Shown: positions 1 to 5,131 of the stretch, piece after piece
How the letters are laid out: each line of letters starts with the position of its first letter
Position numbering within the stretch: the stretch's first letter is position 1
Origin: CAIZGX01 sp044349305
Lineage (GTDB): Bacteria > Bacteroidota > Bacteroidia > Flavobacteriales_D > Sanyastnellaceae
Direction: 5' to 3'
Assembly: GCA_044349305.1 (NCBI GenBank)
Contig: JBIKRF010000130.1
Coordinates: forward strand, 1 to 5,131
DNA length: 5,131 nt
Notes under the pieces: generated by a model
What the model was told of the DNA's origin: nothing
Seen by the model: the letters and a program-made list of their open reading frames with translations, nothing else
Databases searched by the model: none
Position numbers and translations under genes: made by a program

Positions 1-179
1 ATACTCGTTTTAACCGTGTTCGGATCAACTCCTACACCGCTTGTCGCGTTGGCTTGCGGATCTGCGTCTACCAATAACGTTTTGAATTCTAAAACGCCCA
101 AAGCTGCAGCAAGGTTAATGGCCGTAGTGGTTTTTCCGACGCCTCCTTTTTGATTGGCAACGGTTATAATTTTTCCCAT
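1..179 (-). CDS. parA: ParA/Soj-family chromosome-partitioning ATPase, N-terminal part (gene runs off the left edge)
   Basis: The minus strand reads from ATG at 179 to the window edge, giving 59 residues that begin MGKIITVANQKGGVGKTTTA. Residues 11-18 (KGGVGKTT) are the deviant Walker A box of ParA/MinD ATPases, with signature Lys11 and P-loop Lys16. Residues 38-42 (DADPQ) are the Walker A-prime box, followed by the typical ANATSG stretch. Family knowledge: ParA binds DNA non-specifically as an ATP dimer and, with the parS-binding protein ParB, separates newly copied origins; parB usually lies just downstream, which here would be outside the window. The start fits because the Walker box begins about 10 residues in, as is usual for chromosomal ParA. 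The gene diverges from the purine nucleoside phosphorylase gene. About 195 further residues should lie to the left. Identification is secure; chromosomal rather than plasmid origin is inferred from the housekeeping neighbours. Confidence 0.96.
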   Translation of the reverse strand, partial: MGKIITVANQKGGVGKTTTAINLAAALGVLEFKTLLVDADPQANATSGVGVDPNTVKTS

Positions 180-208
180 GATTTCGGGGTTTTTAAGTTC
201 TTTTTACT

Positions 209-230
209 TGTTTCACGCGTGTTTCACACG
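209..230. repeat. Tandem pair of 11-bp parS-half-site-like repeats upstream of parA
   Basis: TGTTTCACGCG (209-219) is followed directly by TGTTTCACACG (220-230), matching at 10 of 11 positions. The first eight bases, TGTTTCAC, equal one arm of the widely conserved parS palindrome (TGTTTCACGTGAAACA), but the arms here are head-to-tail, not inverted, so this is not a standard parS. Weaker copies lie at 250-260 (8 of 11 matches to the first copy) and 284-294 (9 of 11 matches to the second copy). A 9-bp inverted copy, CGCGTGAAA, is at 341-349. The pair begins 30 bp upstream of the parA start codon. An operator for ParA or ParB autoregulation is an inference; the repeats themselves are plain in the sequence. 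Confidence 0.6.
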
Positions 231-235
231 TTTAG

Positions 236-243
236 CGAAAGTA
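236..243 (-). promoter_or_regulatory. Possible parA -7 promoter element
   Basis: On the minus strand this reads TACTTTCG, which matches five of the six fixed positions of the Bacteroidota -7 box TAnnTTTG. No clear TTG -33 element sits 17-23 bp upstream of it, so the call is weak. If it is used, transcription would begin near 230, at the edge of the tandem 11-bp repeats, which would then occupy the start of the parA leader. Confidence 0.25.
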
Positions 244-396
244 CGTCCCTTTGTCACGAGTAACATTTTTTTTCTGAATGAAGTTTTACACACGACCTTT
301 GTGTATTCATTGTTAATAGCCGTGAATAACTTTTTTAAGTCGCGTGAAATTAGAAGGTTAGGTTTAGCAATTTCGTTACATAAATAACAATAGAGA

Positions 397-1206
397 ATGA
401 TAGAGATTCAAGAAAGTGCCGAATGGCTCAGCAAAAGAGGAGTTGGGCAGGTTGATGTTGGAATAGTGTTAGGAACAGGACTCCATGGCTTGGTCAATAA
501 AATCACAATTATTAAAGAGTTCAATTACAGCATGATTCCAAACTTTCCCATTGCTACGGTGGAGTATCATTTTGGAAAGTTGATTTATGGTGAAATGGGA
601 GGGAAGAAGATTTTAGCTTGTGTTGGACGATTCCATTACTACGAAGGATACTCCATGGACGAAGTGGTTCTTCCGGTTCGCGTTATGAAATTATTAGGGG
701 CAAAAGCGATACTTCTTTCGAATGCCGCTGGTGCATTGAATCCCGATTTCGCATTGGGCTCACTTATGCTTATAGATGACCACATTAATCTTCAGCCGGA
801 AAATCCTTTGCGAGGCCCGAACGACGACAGTTTAGGCAATCGCTTTCCGGATATGCTCGAACCCTACAGTAAGAAGTTGAATGGTATGTTGAAGGAGATT
901 GCTTTGGAAAAAGGAATAACGCTGAATGAAGGAGTCTATGTTTCTGTTCCAGGTCCAAATCTTGAAACCCGCGCTGAATATCGGTTTTTGAGAACCATAG
1001 GTGCCGATGCAGTTGGTATGAGCACTGTGCCGGAAGTCATTGCATGCAAACACATGGGTGTTCCGTGCTGTGCGATAAGTATACTCACCGACGCCTGTGA
1101 TCCCGCTCGTTTGAAACAGACGAGCATTCAAGAGATTATTGCCATTGCAGAAACCAATGAGGTTTTTTTAACTGATTTGTATTCAGAGTTAGTAGCTCGA
1201 GTTTAG
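397..1206 (+). CDS. punA: Purine nucleoside phosphorylase, class II (trimeric PNP/MTAP family)
   Basis: This 269-residue cytoplasmic enzyme should split purine nucleosides with phosphate into free base and (deoxy)ribose 1-phosphate for purine salvage. Motifs occur in the order seen in human PNP: GIVLGTGL at 22-29 (phosphate loop), GRFHYYEGY at 77-85 including His80, NAAG at 109-112, DHINL at 128-132, NPLRGPND at 136-143, VPGPNLET at 184-191 with base-contacting Glu190, and GMSTVPE at 207-213. The length is normal for the trimeric class and the ATG lies a normal distance before the phosphate loop. Two positions depart from human PNP: Asp232 (LTD) stands where human Asn243 reads the 6-oxo group, and the downstream NH-EEV histidine is replaced by SIQEII (Ile244). 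Both resemble methylthioadenosine phosphorylase, so the substrate range is uncertain. No Shine-Dalgarno sequence is visible. TAGGTTTA at 359-366 is a weak -7 candidate. The gene is transcribed alone and ends at a hairpin terminator. Confidence 0.94.
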   Translation: MIEIQESAEWLSKRGVGQVDVGIVLGTGLHGLVNKITIIKEFNYSMIPNFPIATVEYHFGKLIYGEMGGKKILACVGRFHYYEGYSMDEVVLPVRVMKLLGAKAILLSNAAGALNPDFALGSLMLIDDHINLQPENPLRGPNDDSLGNRFPDMLEPYSKKLNGMLKEIALEKGITLNEGVYVSVPGPNLETRAEYRFLRTIGADAVGMSTVPEVIACKHMGVPCCAISILTDACDPARLKQTSIQEIIAIAETNEVFLTDLYSELVARV

Positions 1207-1236
1207 AATTCAACAATGCGATTATTTTTTTTGCAG

Positions 1237-1264
1237 GCCCGGTATTGTTTTACCGGGCTTTGTT
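1237..1264 (+). terminator. Hairpin terminator of the purine nucleoside phosphorylase gene
   Basis: GCCCGGTA (1237-1244) and TACCGGGC (1251-1258) form a perfect 8-bp stem with a 6-base loop, starting 31 bases after the stop codon. The 3' tract is interrupted (TTTGTT), so termination may be incomplete. A run of eight T residues lies before the stem (1225-1232) rather than after it. Confidence 0.75.
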
Positions 1265-1287
1265 GTAATTTTCCCTTCGAAATTTTG
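1245..1287 (+). promoter_or_regulatory. Candidate Bacteroidota-type promoter(s) for the secreted protein gene, overlapping the upstream terminator
   Basis: Two partial matches to TTG-N17-23-TAnnTTTG overlap. In the first, TTG (1245-1247) lies in the terminator loop, 18 bp before TAATTTTC (1266-1273), which matches five of the six fixed -7 positions. In the second, TTTG (1259-1262) lies 17 bp before AAATTTTG (1280-1287), also five of six. The second would leave a leader of only about 12 bases before the ATG at 1305; the first would leave about 25. AT-rich DNA gives chance matches easily, so this is suggestive only. Confidence 0.35.
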
Positions 1288-1304
1288 AAAACCAACTAAC
1301 CTTT

Positions 1305-4205
1305 ATGAAAAAACTTTACGTTTTAGCTTTAGCAATAGCATCTTTTGCTTCTGCAACAGCACAGACCTTCACAGCGGGAACGCTTCCAGGGTCTTATTTT
1401 AGCGGAGGTGTAACAGGCGTTTGGGACATGAATAACGATGGTCTTAATGACATTGTTGTAATGGACCAAAGTAAAACACTTCGTATCCTTTATCAACAAG
1501 CGAACGGATCATTTGTCCAAGTAAACACTGGAACTCAATTGGGTTCTTCACAATGGGGAATGTCCATTGCCGATTTGGATAATGATGGCTTCGGCGATGT
1601 TATCAGTGGTGGTGCTTATGATAATCTTCATTATTATAACATCGATGGAGCAGGAACAGCGGTTGAAACGACTCTTCCGGTAGGAATCTTCACACAGGCT
1701 TGTACAATGGGTGATATGGACAATGACGGTTGGTTAGATTTTTTCGCTTGTCACGATGACGGAGCTTCTAACATGTGGAGAAACGATGGCGCTGGAAATA
1801 TGGTTGACAAGAGCACGATCATGACAGACGCTGCTGGAAACACTGTTTTGGATTATAACTTGTATGCAGGCAATTACCCGGGTACTTCAGATCCATTGAT
1901 GTCGGGTAACTACGGAAACGAGTTTTGCGATTTCGATCGTGACGGTGATTTGGACTTGTTGGTAGCTAAATGCCGTCAAGCTTCGAACGATCCTTTGGAT
2001 AAGCGTCGTACAAATTTGCTTTTCGTTAACGACGGAAATAATGTATTTCATGAAGATGCGGCTGCTCGCGGATTGGTTAACCTGCAACAATCATGGACTG
2101 CAACTTTCGGAGATATCGATAACGATGGTGACTTCGATTGTATGATGACTACGCACAGTAGCACTTTGAAACTATATGAGAACAACGGTCTTGGATACTT
2201 CACAGATATCACGGCGGGTTCTGGTTTACAAAACGTTTCGGGATTCTTCATGCAAGGGCAGATGACCGACTTTGATAACGACGGATTTATTGATGTTGTA
2301 TATGCTGGTGGTGCTTTCGGTTACTACCGCAACAATGGAAATCACACTTTTACATCACAGACGAGCTCATTCAATAATCCGCAGACCATGCACGGTTTCG
2401 GATTGGGTGATTTGAATAACGATGGATTCGTTGACGTTTACGCAGGTTATGGTAACTCTAACGGTTACGTAACTCCAAGTAACGTTGCTGACCGTCTTCA
2501 AATCAACGGTGGAAACAACAACCATTGGGTAGGTTTCCATTTGGAAGGTGTAATGTCTAACACAAACGCAGTAGGCGCAATTGTTGAAATTCACGGAGCA
2601 TGGGGAACTCAAGTTCGTGAAGTTCGTTCGGGTGTAAGCTACGGCATTACCAACTCTAACATCTTAAACTTCGGTATTGGTGCTAACACTTCAATCGACT
2701 ACGCAATCATTCACTGGCCAGCTGGCGGAATGAAAGTAATTACCAATCCTGGAATTGATCAGTACCACAGTTTCGTCGAAGTTGATTGTACAGCTCCAGT
2801 TGCATCAATCACTGCTAGCGGAAACACTCAATTGTGTGTTGGTCAATCAGTGAATCTGACTGCCTCAGCAAACGGAAGCAACTTCATTTGGAGCAACGGC
2901 GCTACCACAAACACTATTACTGTTTCTGAACCAGGTTTGTACACTGCCATTGCATACGATGCAAACGGATGCGCTGGAAACTCTAACGCAATTACAGTTG
3001 CCGTTAACTCTGATGTTCAAACGCCAACTGTAACTGTTTCAGGAGCTCTTGATTTTTGTGAAGGCTCTTCAGTTCAATTGACAGCATCTGAAGGTTCTAG
3101 CTACTTATGGAGCAACGGAGCTGAAACACAATCGATAGATGCGACTTTACCAGGTAATTACACCGTTTCAGTAATGGGCGGTTGCGGAATGGCTGAGTCT
3201 GCTGCAACTACGGTTGTCGTATATGACGCCCCTGCGGCGCCAACGGCTATTGACGTGAACATTGATGTAACAGGTGTAACAGCTGACTTAACTGCTTCAG
3301 GATCTAACTTGTTGTGGTACGATGTTGCTACAGGTGGTTCTCCAATTGGATCAGGTGCAACATTCACCACTCCAACAATCACAACTTCCCCGACCTCATT
3401 CTGGGTTGAAGACGTTGCAACATTCGGAGGTGCTTCAGGAAATGGTGGTAAAGCGACATACGATGTTGCGAGCGGAGCTTATTTCGCAAACACCCCAACA
3501 AACTTCAACAAGTTCGATGCATTGGAAGATGTAATTCTAGACAGTGTTTATGTTTATTCAAATGCTGCTGGTGTTCGCACGATTCAAGTAGTAGATGCTA
3601 ACCTAACGGTTATCGCTACTGCGGATGTAAACATTCCAAACGGAGATTCTTACATCGCACTGAACTTCTTTGTTCCTGCTGGAAACGGCTACGGCTTGCG
3701 CACTTCAACTGGTAACCCTGGATTGTGGAGAGATCGTGACGTTACTGTTGCTTCTCCATACCAATACCCATATGATGTGAACGGATTAATCAGCATCACT
3801 GGAACCACTGTTACAAACGGCAATCAGAATCAAGACGGAGATAACTACTATTATTTCTTCTACGATTGGCATGCACACACTCCATCTTTCGACTGTCCTA
3901 GTCCAAGAGAAGAGGTTGTTGTTTCAATTGTTGGAGTTGAAGAATTGGAAACAATTTCTAACGTAGTTGTATTCCCAAATCCTGCTACTGACCACTTGAC
4001 TGTTCGTTTGAACAGCACAAAAGGCGGTGCAATGAATGTGAACTTAATCGATGCTGTAGGTAAAACGATTCAAACGAATCAAGTTACTGTTAGTACAGGA
4101 ACACAAAACATTGAGCTTAACCTAAACGGTGTTGCTCCGGGTATCTATGAATTGCAAATGGTGAAAGATGGTAAAGCATCTTCTTCACGTATCGTAGTTC
4201 GCTAA
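1305..4205 (+). CDS. Large secreted FG-GAP/ASPIC-UnbV repeat protein with Ig-like domains and T9SS type A sorting domain
   Basis: This 966-residue protein is predicted to be exported by Sec and then moved across the outer membrane by the type IX secretion system. Residues 1-19 are a signal peptide (MKK, hydrophobic core, then ATA before Gln20). Residues 41-377 hold seven Asp-rich FG-GAP/VCBS motifs of a predicted beta-propeller. Residues about 407-492 are an ASPIC/UnbV domain (HWVGFHLEG, VREVRSGVSYG, FGIG, IIHWPAGG). Two Ig-like domains follow (about 498-567 and 574-640), each with a Cys pair and a WSNGA motif. A third Ig-like domain starts near 645 (LLWYD..TGG..GSGATFTTP) and seems to resume at DCPSPREEVVVSIVG (863-877) after an inserted jelly-roll-like domain. 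The sorting domain occupies the end. No catalytic motif is visible; a binding or adhesive surface role is inferred. Arginine codons are 16 of 19 CGT/CGC, unlike the upstream gene, which hints at high expression. It is a single-gene unit with its own terminator. Confidence 0.93.
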   Translation: MKKLYVLALAIASFASATAQTFTAGTLPGSYFSGGVTGVWDMNNDGLNDIVVMDQSKTLRILYQQANGSFVQVNTGTQLGSSQWGMSIADLDNDGFGDVISGGAYDNLHYYNIDGAGTAVETTLPVGIFTQACTMGDMDNDGWLDFFACHDDGASNMWRNDGAGNMVDKSTIMTDAAGNTVLDYNLYAGNYPGTSDPLMSGNYGNEFCDFDRDGDLDLLVAKCRQASNDPLDKRRTNLLFVNDGNNVFHEDAAARGLVNLQQSWTATFGDIDNDGDFDCMMTTHSSTLKLYENNGLGYFTDITAGSGLQNVSGFFMQGQMTDFDNDGFIDVVYAGGAFGYYRNNGNHTFTSQTSSFNNPQTMHGFGLGDLNNDGFVDVYAGYGNSNGYVTPSNVADRLQINGGNNNHWVGFHLEGVMSNTNAVGAIVEIHGAWGTQVREVRSGVSYGITNSNILNFGIGANTSIDYAIIHWPAGGMKVITNPGIDQYHSFVEVDCTAPVASITASGNTQLCVGQSVNLTASANGSNFIWSNGATTNTITVSEPGLYTAIAYDANGCAGNSNAITVAVNSDVQTPTVTVSGALDFCEGSSVQLTASEGSSYLWSNGAETQSIDATLPGNYTVSVMGGCGMAESAATTVVVYDAPAAPTAIDVNIDVTGVTADLTASGSNLLWYDVATGGSPIGSGATFTTPTITTSPTSFWVEDVATFGGASGNGGKATYDVASGAYFANTPTNFNKFDALEDVILDSVYVYSNAAGVRTIQVVDANLTVIATADVNIPNGDSYIALNFFVPAGNGYGLRTSTGNPGLWRDRDVTVASPYQYPYDVNGLISITGTTVTNGNQNQDGDNYYYFFYDWHAHTPSFDCPSPREEVVVSIVGVEELETISNVVVFPNPATDHLTVRLNSTKGGAMNVNLIDAVGKTIQTNQVTVSTGTQNIELNLNGVAPGIYELQMVKDGKASSSRIVVR
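1425..2435 (+). repeat. Seven FG-GAP/VCBS-type Asp-rich repeats (predicted seven-bladed beta-propeller)
   Basis: Within the secreted protein, D-x-[DN]-x-D-G-x-x-D motifs start at residues 41, 90, 137, 209, 270, 322 and 369: DMNNDGLND, DLDNDGFGD, DMDNDGWLD, DFDRDGDLD, DIDNDGDFD, DFDNDGFID and DLNNDGFVD. Spacing is 47-52 residues except for longer third and fourth units (72 and 61). All seven keep every acidic or Asn ligand expected of the EF-hand-like calcium loops found in integrin-alpha-type propellers. Calcium binding is a family expectation, not shown here. The DNA copies are diverged, so this is an old protein repeat, not a recent tandem duplication. Confidence 0.9.
3957..4202 (+). other. 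T9SS type A C-terminal sorting domain
   Basis: The last 82 residues of the secreted protein (885-966) carry the family landmarks in order: VVVFPNPATDHLTV (887-900), VNLIDAVGKTI (912-922), LNLNGVAPGIYELQM (938-952) and a final basic SRIVVR. In Bacteroidota this domain is recognised by the type IX translocon and usually removed, with the cargo linked to the cell surface or released. The PorU, PorV and other translocon genes are not in this window. Confidence 0.93.
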
Positions 4206-4223
4206 GAGACTTTTTAGCAGAGG

Positions 4224-4253
4224 AAAAGGGGCCGAGGAATCGGCCCCTTTTTT
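4224..4253 (+). terminator. Strong intrinsic terminator of the secreted protein gene
   Basis: GGGGCCGA (4228-4235) pairs with TCGGCCCC (4240-4247) around a GGAA loop of the stable GNRA type. Flanking AAAA (4224-4227) can pair with the first four T of the TTTTTT tract (4248-4253), extending the stem to 12 bp. It begins 18 bases after the stop codon. It should insulate htpG from transcription of the preceding gene. Confidence 0.93.
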
Positions 4254-4256
4254 ATT

Positions 4257-4300
4257 TGTCAGTGTTCGCTGACAGGATGTCGGAATGCCGCGCGTGGCAT
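4257..4300 (+). promoter_or_regulatory. Two consecutive small hairpins in the GC-rich stretch before htpG
   Basis: TGTCAG (4257-4262) pairs with CTGACA (4269-4274) around a 6-base loop. ATGCC (4285-4289) pairs with GGCAT (4296-4300), extendable by one G-T wobble to leave a CGCG loop. Neither is followed by a T run, so they are not obvious terminators. They lie between the upstream terminator and the htpG start codon at 4335. They could be part of a structured mRNA leader or a dispersed palindromic element; the sequence alone does not decide. Confidence 0.45.
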
Positions 4301-4334
4301 ATTGCTTGAAAGGGCCTGCGAAAATTATCAAACT

Positions 4335-5131
4335 ATGAGACAAGGAAATATTTCAGTTCAAACCGAAAACATTTTTCCCATTATTAAAAAATTCTTGTAT
4401 TCAGATCACGAGATCTTTTTACGCGAGTTAGTGAGCAACGCAGTAGATGCGTGTCAAAAATCAAAAACATTAGGTAGCCTCGGAGAACTTAAAGAAGGTG
4501 CAGAAAACTACAGAGTTGAAGTCATCTTGAACGAAGCAGACAAGACCATTACCATTCGCGACAATGGAGTAGGGATGTCTGAAGAGGAAGTCGATAAATA
4601 CATTAACCAAATCGCTTTCAGCGGTGCGGAAGAATTCGTTAGCAAATACAAAGACGCGCAAATCATTGGTCACTTCGGGTTAGGCTTCTATTCAGCCTTT
4701 ATGGTGGCGAAGGAAGTAGAGATTATCTCGAAGTCTAGAAAAGATGCGCCTGCTGTTAAATGGGTGTGCGACGGGTCGCCGAACTTCACCATGGAAACAG
4801 TGGAGAAAGAGACCTTCGGTACAGATATCGTTTTACACATCGCAGACGACTCAACCGAATTTTCAGAGAAGTCTCGCCTAGAAGGAATTTTAAATAAGTA
4901 TTGTCGCTTCATGCCGGTGGAAATTGTTTTCGGGACGAAAACAGAATACATCGACGACCCAAGCGGAGAGAAAGACGACAAAGGAAATGCGAAGCGTGTT
5001 GAAACAACCGTTGACAATATCATTAATTCAACAACGCCACTTTGGACCAAGAAACCAGCCGATCTTCAACAAGAGGATTACGATAAATTCTACCGTGAAT
5101 TGTATCCGTATTCATTCGAAGATCCGTTGTT
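4335..5131 (+). CDS. htpG: Molecular chaperone HtpG (bacterial Hsp90), N-terminal part (gene runs off the right edge)
   Basis: The frame is open from ATG at 4335 to the window end, giving 265 residues of an expected 600 or more. HtpG is a cytoplasmic ATP-dependent dimeric chaperone. The GHKL/Bergerat ATP site is intact: ELVSNAVDA at 31-39 with catalytic Glu31 and Mg-binding Asn35, DNGVGM at 76-81 with adenine-contacting Asp76, QIAFSGAEEF at 92-101 in the ATP-lid region, and IGHFGLGFYS at 111-120, where His113 replaces the Gln of many other bacterial proteins. I recall these last two variants as usual in Bacteroidota. The nucleotide-binding domain spans roughly 1-220, and the middle domain starts near PLWTKKPADL (235-244) and DYDKFYRELYP (248-258). 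The start fits the MxxGNISVxTEN opening of the family. No CIRCE element is visible upstream, and I found no convincing promoter. Confidence 0.97.
   Translation, partial: MRQGNISVQTENIFPIIKKFLYSDHEIFLRELVSNAVDACQKSKTLGSLGELKEGAENYRVEVILNEADKTITIRDNGVGMSEEEVDKYINQIAFSGAEEFVSKYKDAQIIGHFGLGFYSAFMVAKEVEIISKSRKDAPAVKWVCDGSPNFTMETVEKETFGTDIVLHIADDSTEFSEKSRLEGILNKYCRFMPVEIVFGTKTEYIDDPSGEKDDKGNAKRVETTVDNIINSTTPLWTKKPADLQQEDYDKFYRELYPYSFEDPL

Noticed and set aside
209..230. A standard parS site
   Set aside because: The two TGTTTCAC arms are in direct, not inverted, orientation and no GTGAAACA arm follows at the proper spacing.
298..334. Promoter for the phosphorylase made of TTTG (298-301) and TAACTTTT (327-334)
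   Set aside because: The 25-bp spacing is longer than the usual 17-23 bp, and the -7 match is incomplete.
154..387. Plus-strand open frame of 77 codons in the parA-phosphorylase gap
   Set aside because: It overlaps the start of parA on the other strand, its translation shows no family resemblance, and the rest lies in AT-rich intergenic DNA holding the repeat cluster.
832..1131. Minus-strand open frames inside the phosphorylase gene
   Set aside because: They are antisense to a strongly conserved enzyme and have no recognisable motif; they are coding shadows.
2889..3118. Recent duplication of an Ig-like domain
   Set aside because: TGGAGCAACGG is repeated at 2889-2899 and 3108-3118 (WSNG), but the surrounding DNA and protein have diverged, so this is an old domain repeat with a conserved motif.
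3322..3534. Plus-strand 70-codon frame inside the secreted protein gene
   Set aside because: It is out of frame within a well-supported coding region, and its Gln/Leu-rich translation is what a shifted reading of this sequence would give.
4305..4334. Sigma-32-type heat-shock promoter or CIRCE operator before htpG
   Set aside because: CTTGAAA (4305-4311) matches a sigma-32 -35 box, but no CCCCAT-like -10 element follows and Bacteroidota generally lack RpoH. No TTAGCACTC/GAGTGCTAA inverted repeat is present.
4688..5050. Minus-strand 120-codon frame opposite htpG
   Set aside because: The plus strand encodes a clear HtpG over the same stretch, and the antisense product shows no known motif.

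Overview
The window looks like a chromosomal piece of a Bacteroidota genome, probably a marine or freshwater relative of the Flavobacteriales. Three things point there: a large secreted protein with a type IX secretion (T9SS) sorting domain at its C-terminus, Bacteroidota-style variants in HtpG (IGHFGLGFYS, QIAFSGAEEF), and AT-rich gene starts without Shine-Dalgarno sequences but with partial matches to the Bacteroidota promoter consensus (TTG, then TAnnTTTG). The genus cannot be told from sequence alone.

Layout: the left edge holds the first 59 codons of a ParA chromosome-partitioning ATPase on the minus strand (1-179). A 217-bp divergent intergenic region follows. It carries a tandem pair of 11-bp repeats that resemble parS half-sites. 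A complete class II purine nucleoside phosphorylase gene (397-1206, plus strand) ends in a hairpin terminator. The promoter of the next gene appears to overlap that terminator. The main feature is a 966-residue secreted protein (1305-4205) made of a signal peptide, seven FG-GAP/VCBS-type Asp-rich repeats forming a predicted beta-propeller, an ASPIC/UnbV domain, two Ig-like domains, a third Ig-like domain apparently interrupted by a jelly-roll-like insert, and the T9SS sorting domain. A strong intrinsic terminator (4224-4253) closes it. A short GC-rich stretch with two hairpins precedes htpG, which runs off the right edge (4335-5131, 265 codons visible).

The genes do not form an operon or an evident pathway. 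The ParA and phosphorylase genes diverge, and each of the two complete plus-strand genes has its own terminator. The functions are separate: DNA segregation, purine salvage, cell-surface or secreted binding, and protein folding. I see no mobile element, CRISPR array, tRNA or rRNA, and no clearly new multi-gene system. The most unusual points are the repeat cluster beside parA, the aspartate at the base-specificity position of the phosphorylase, the nested domain architecture of the secreted protein, and the structured htpG leader.
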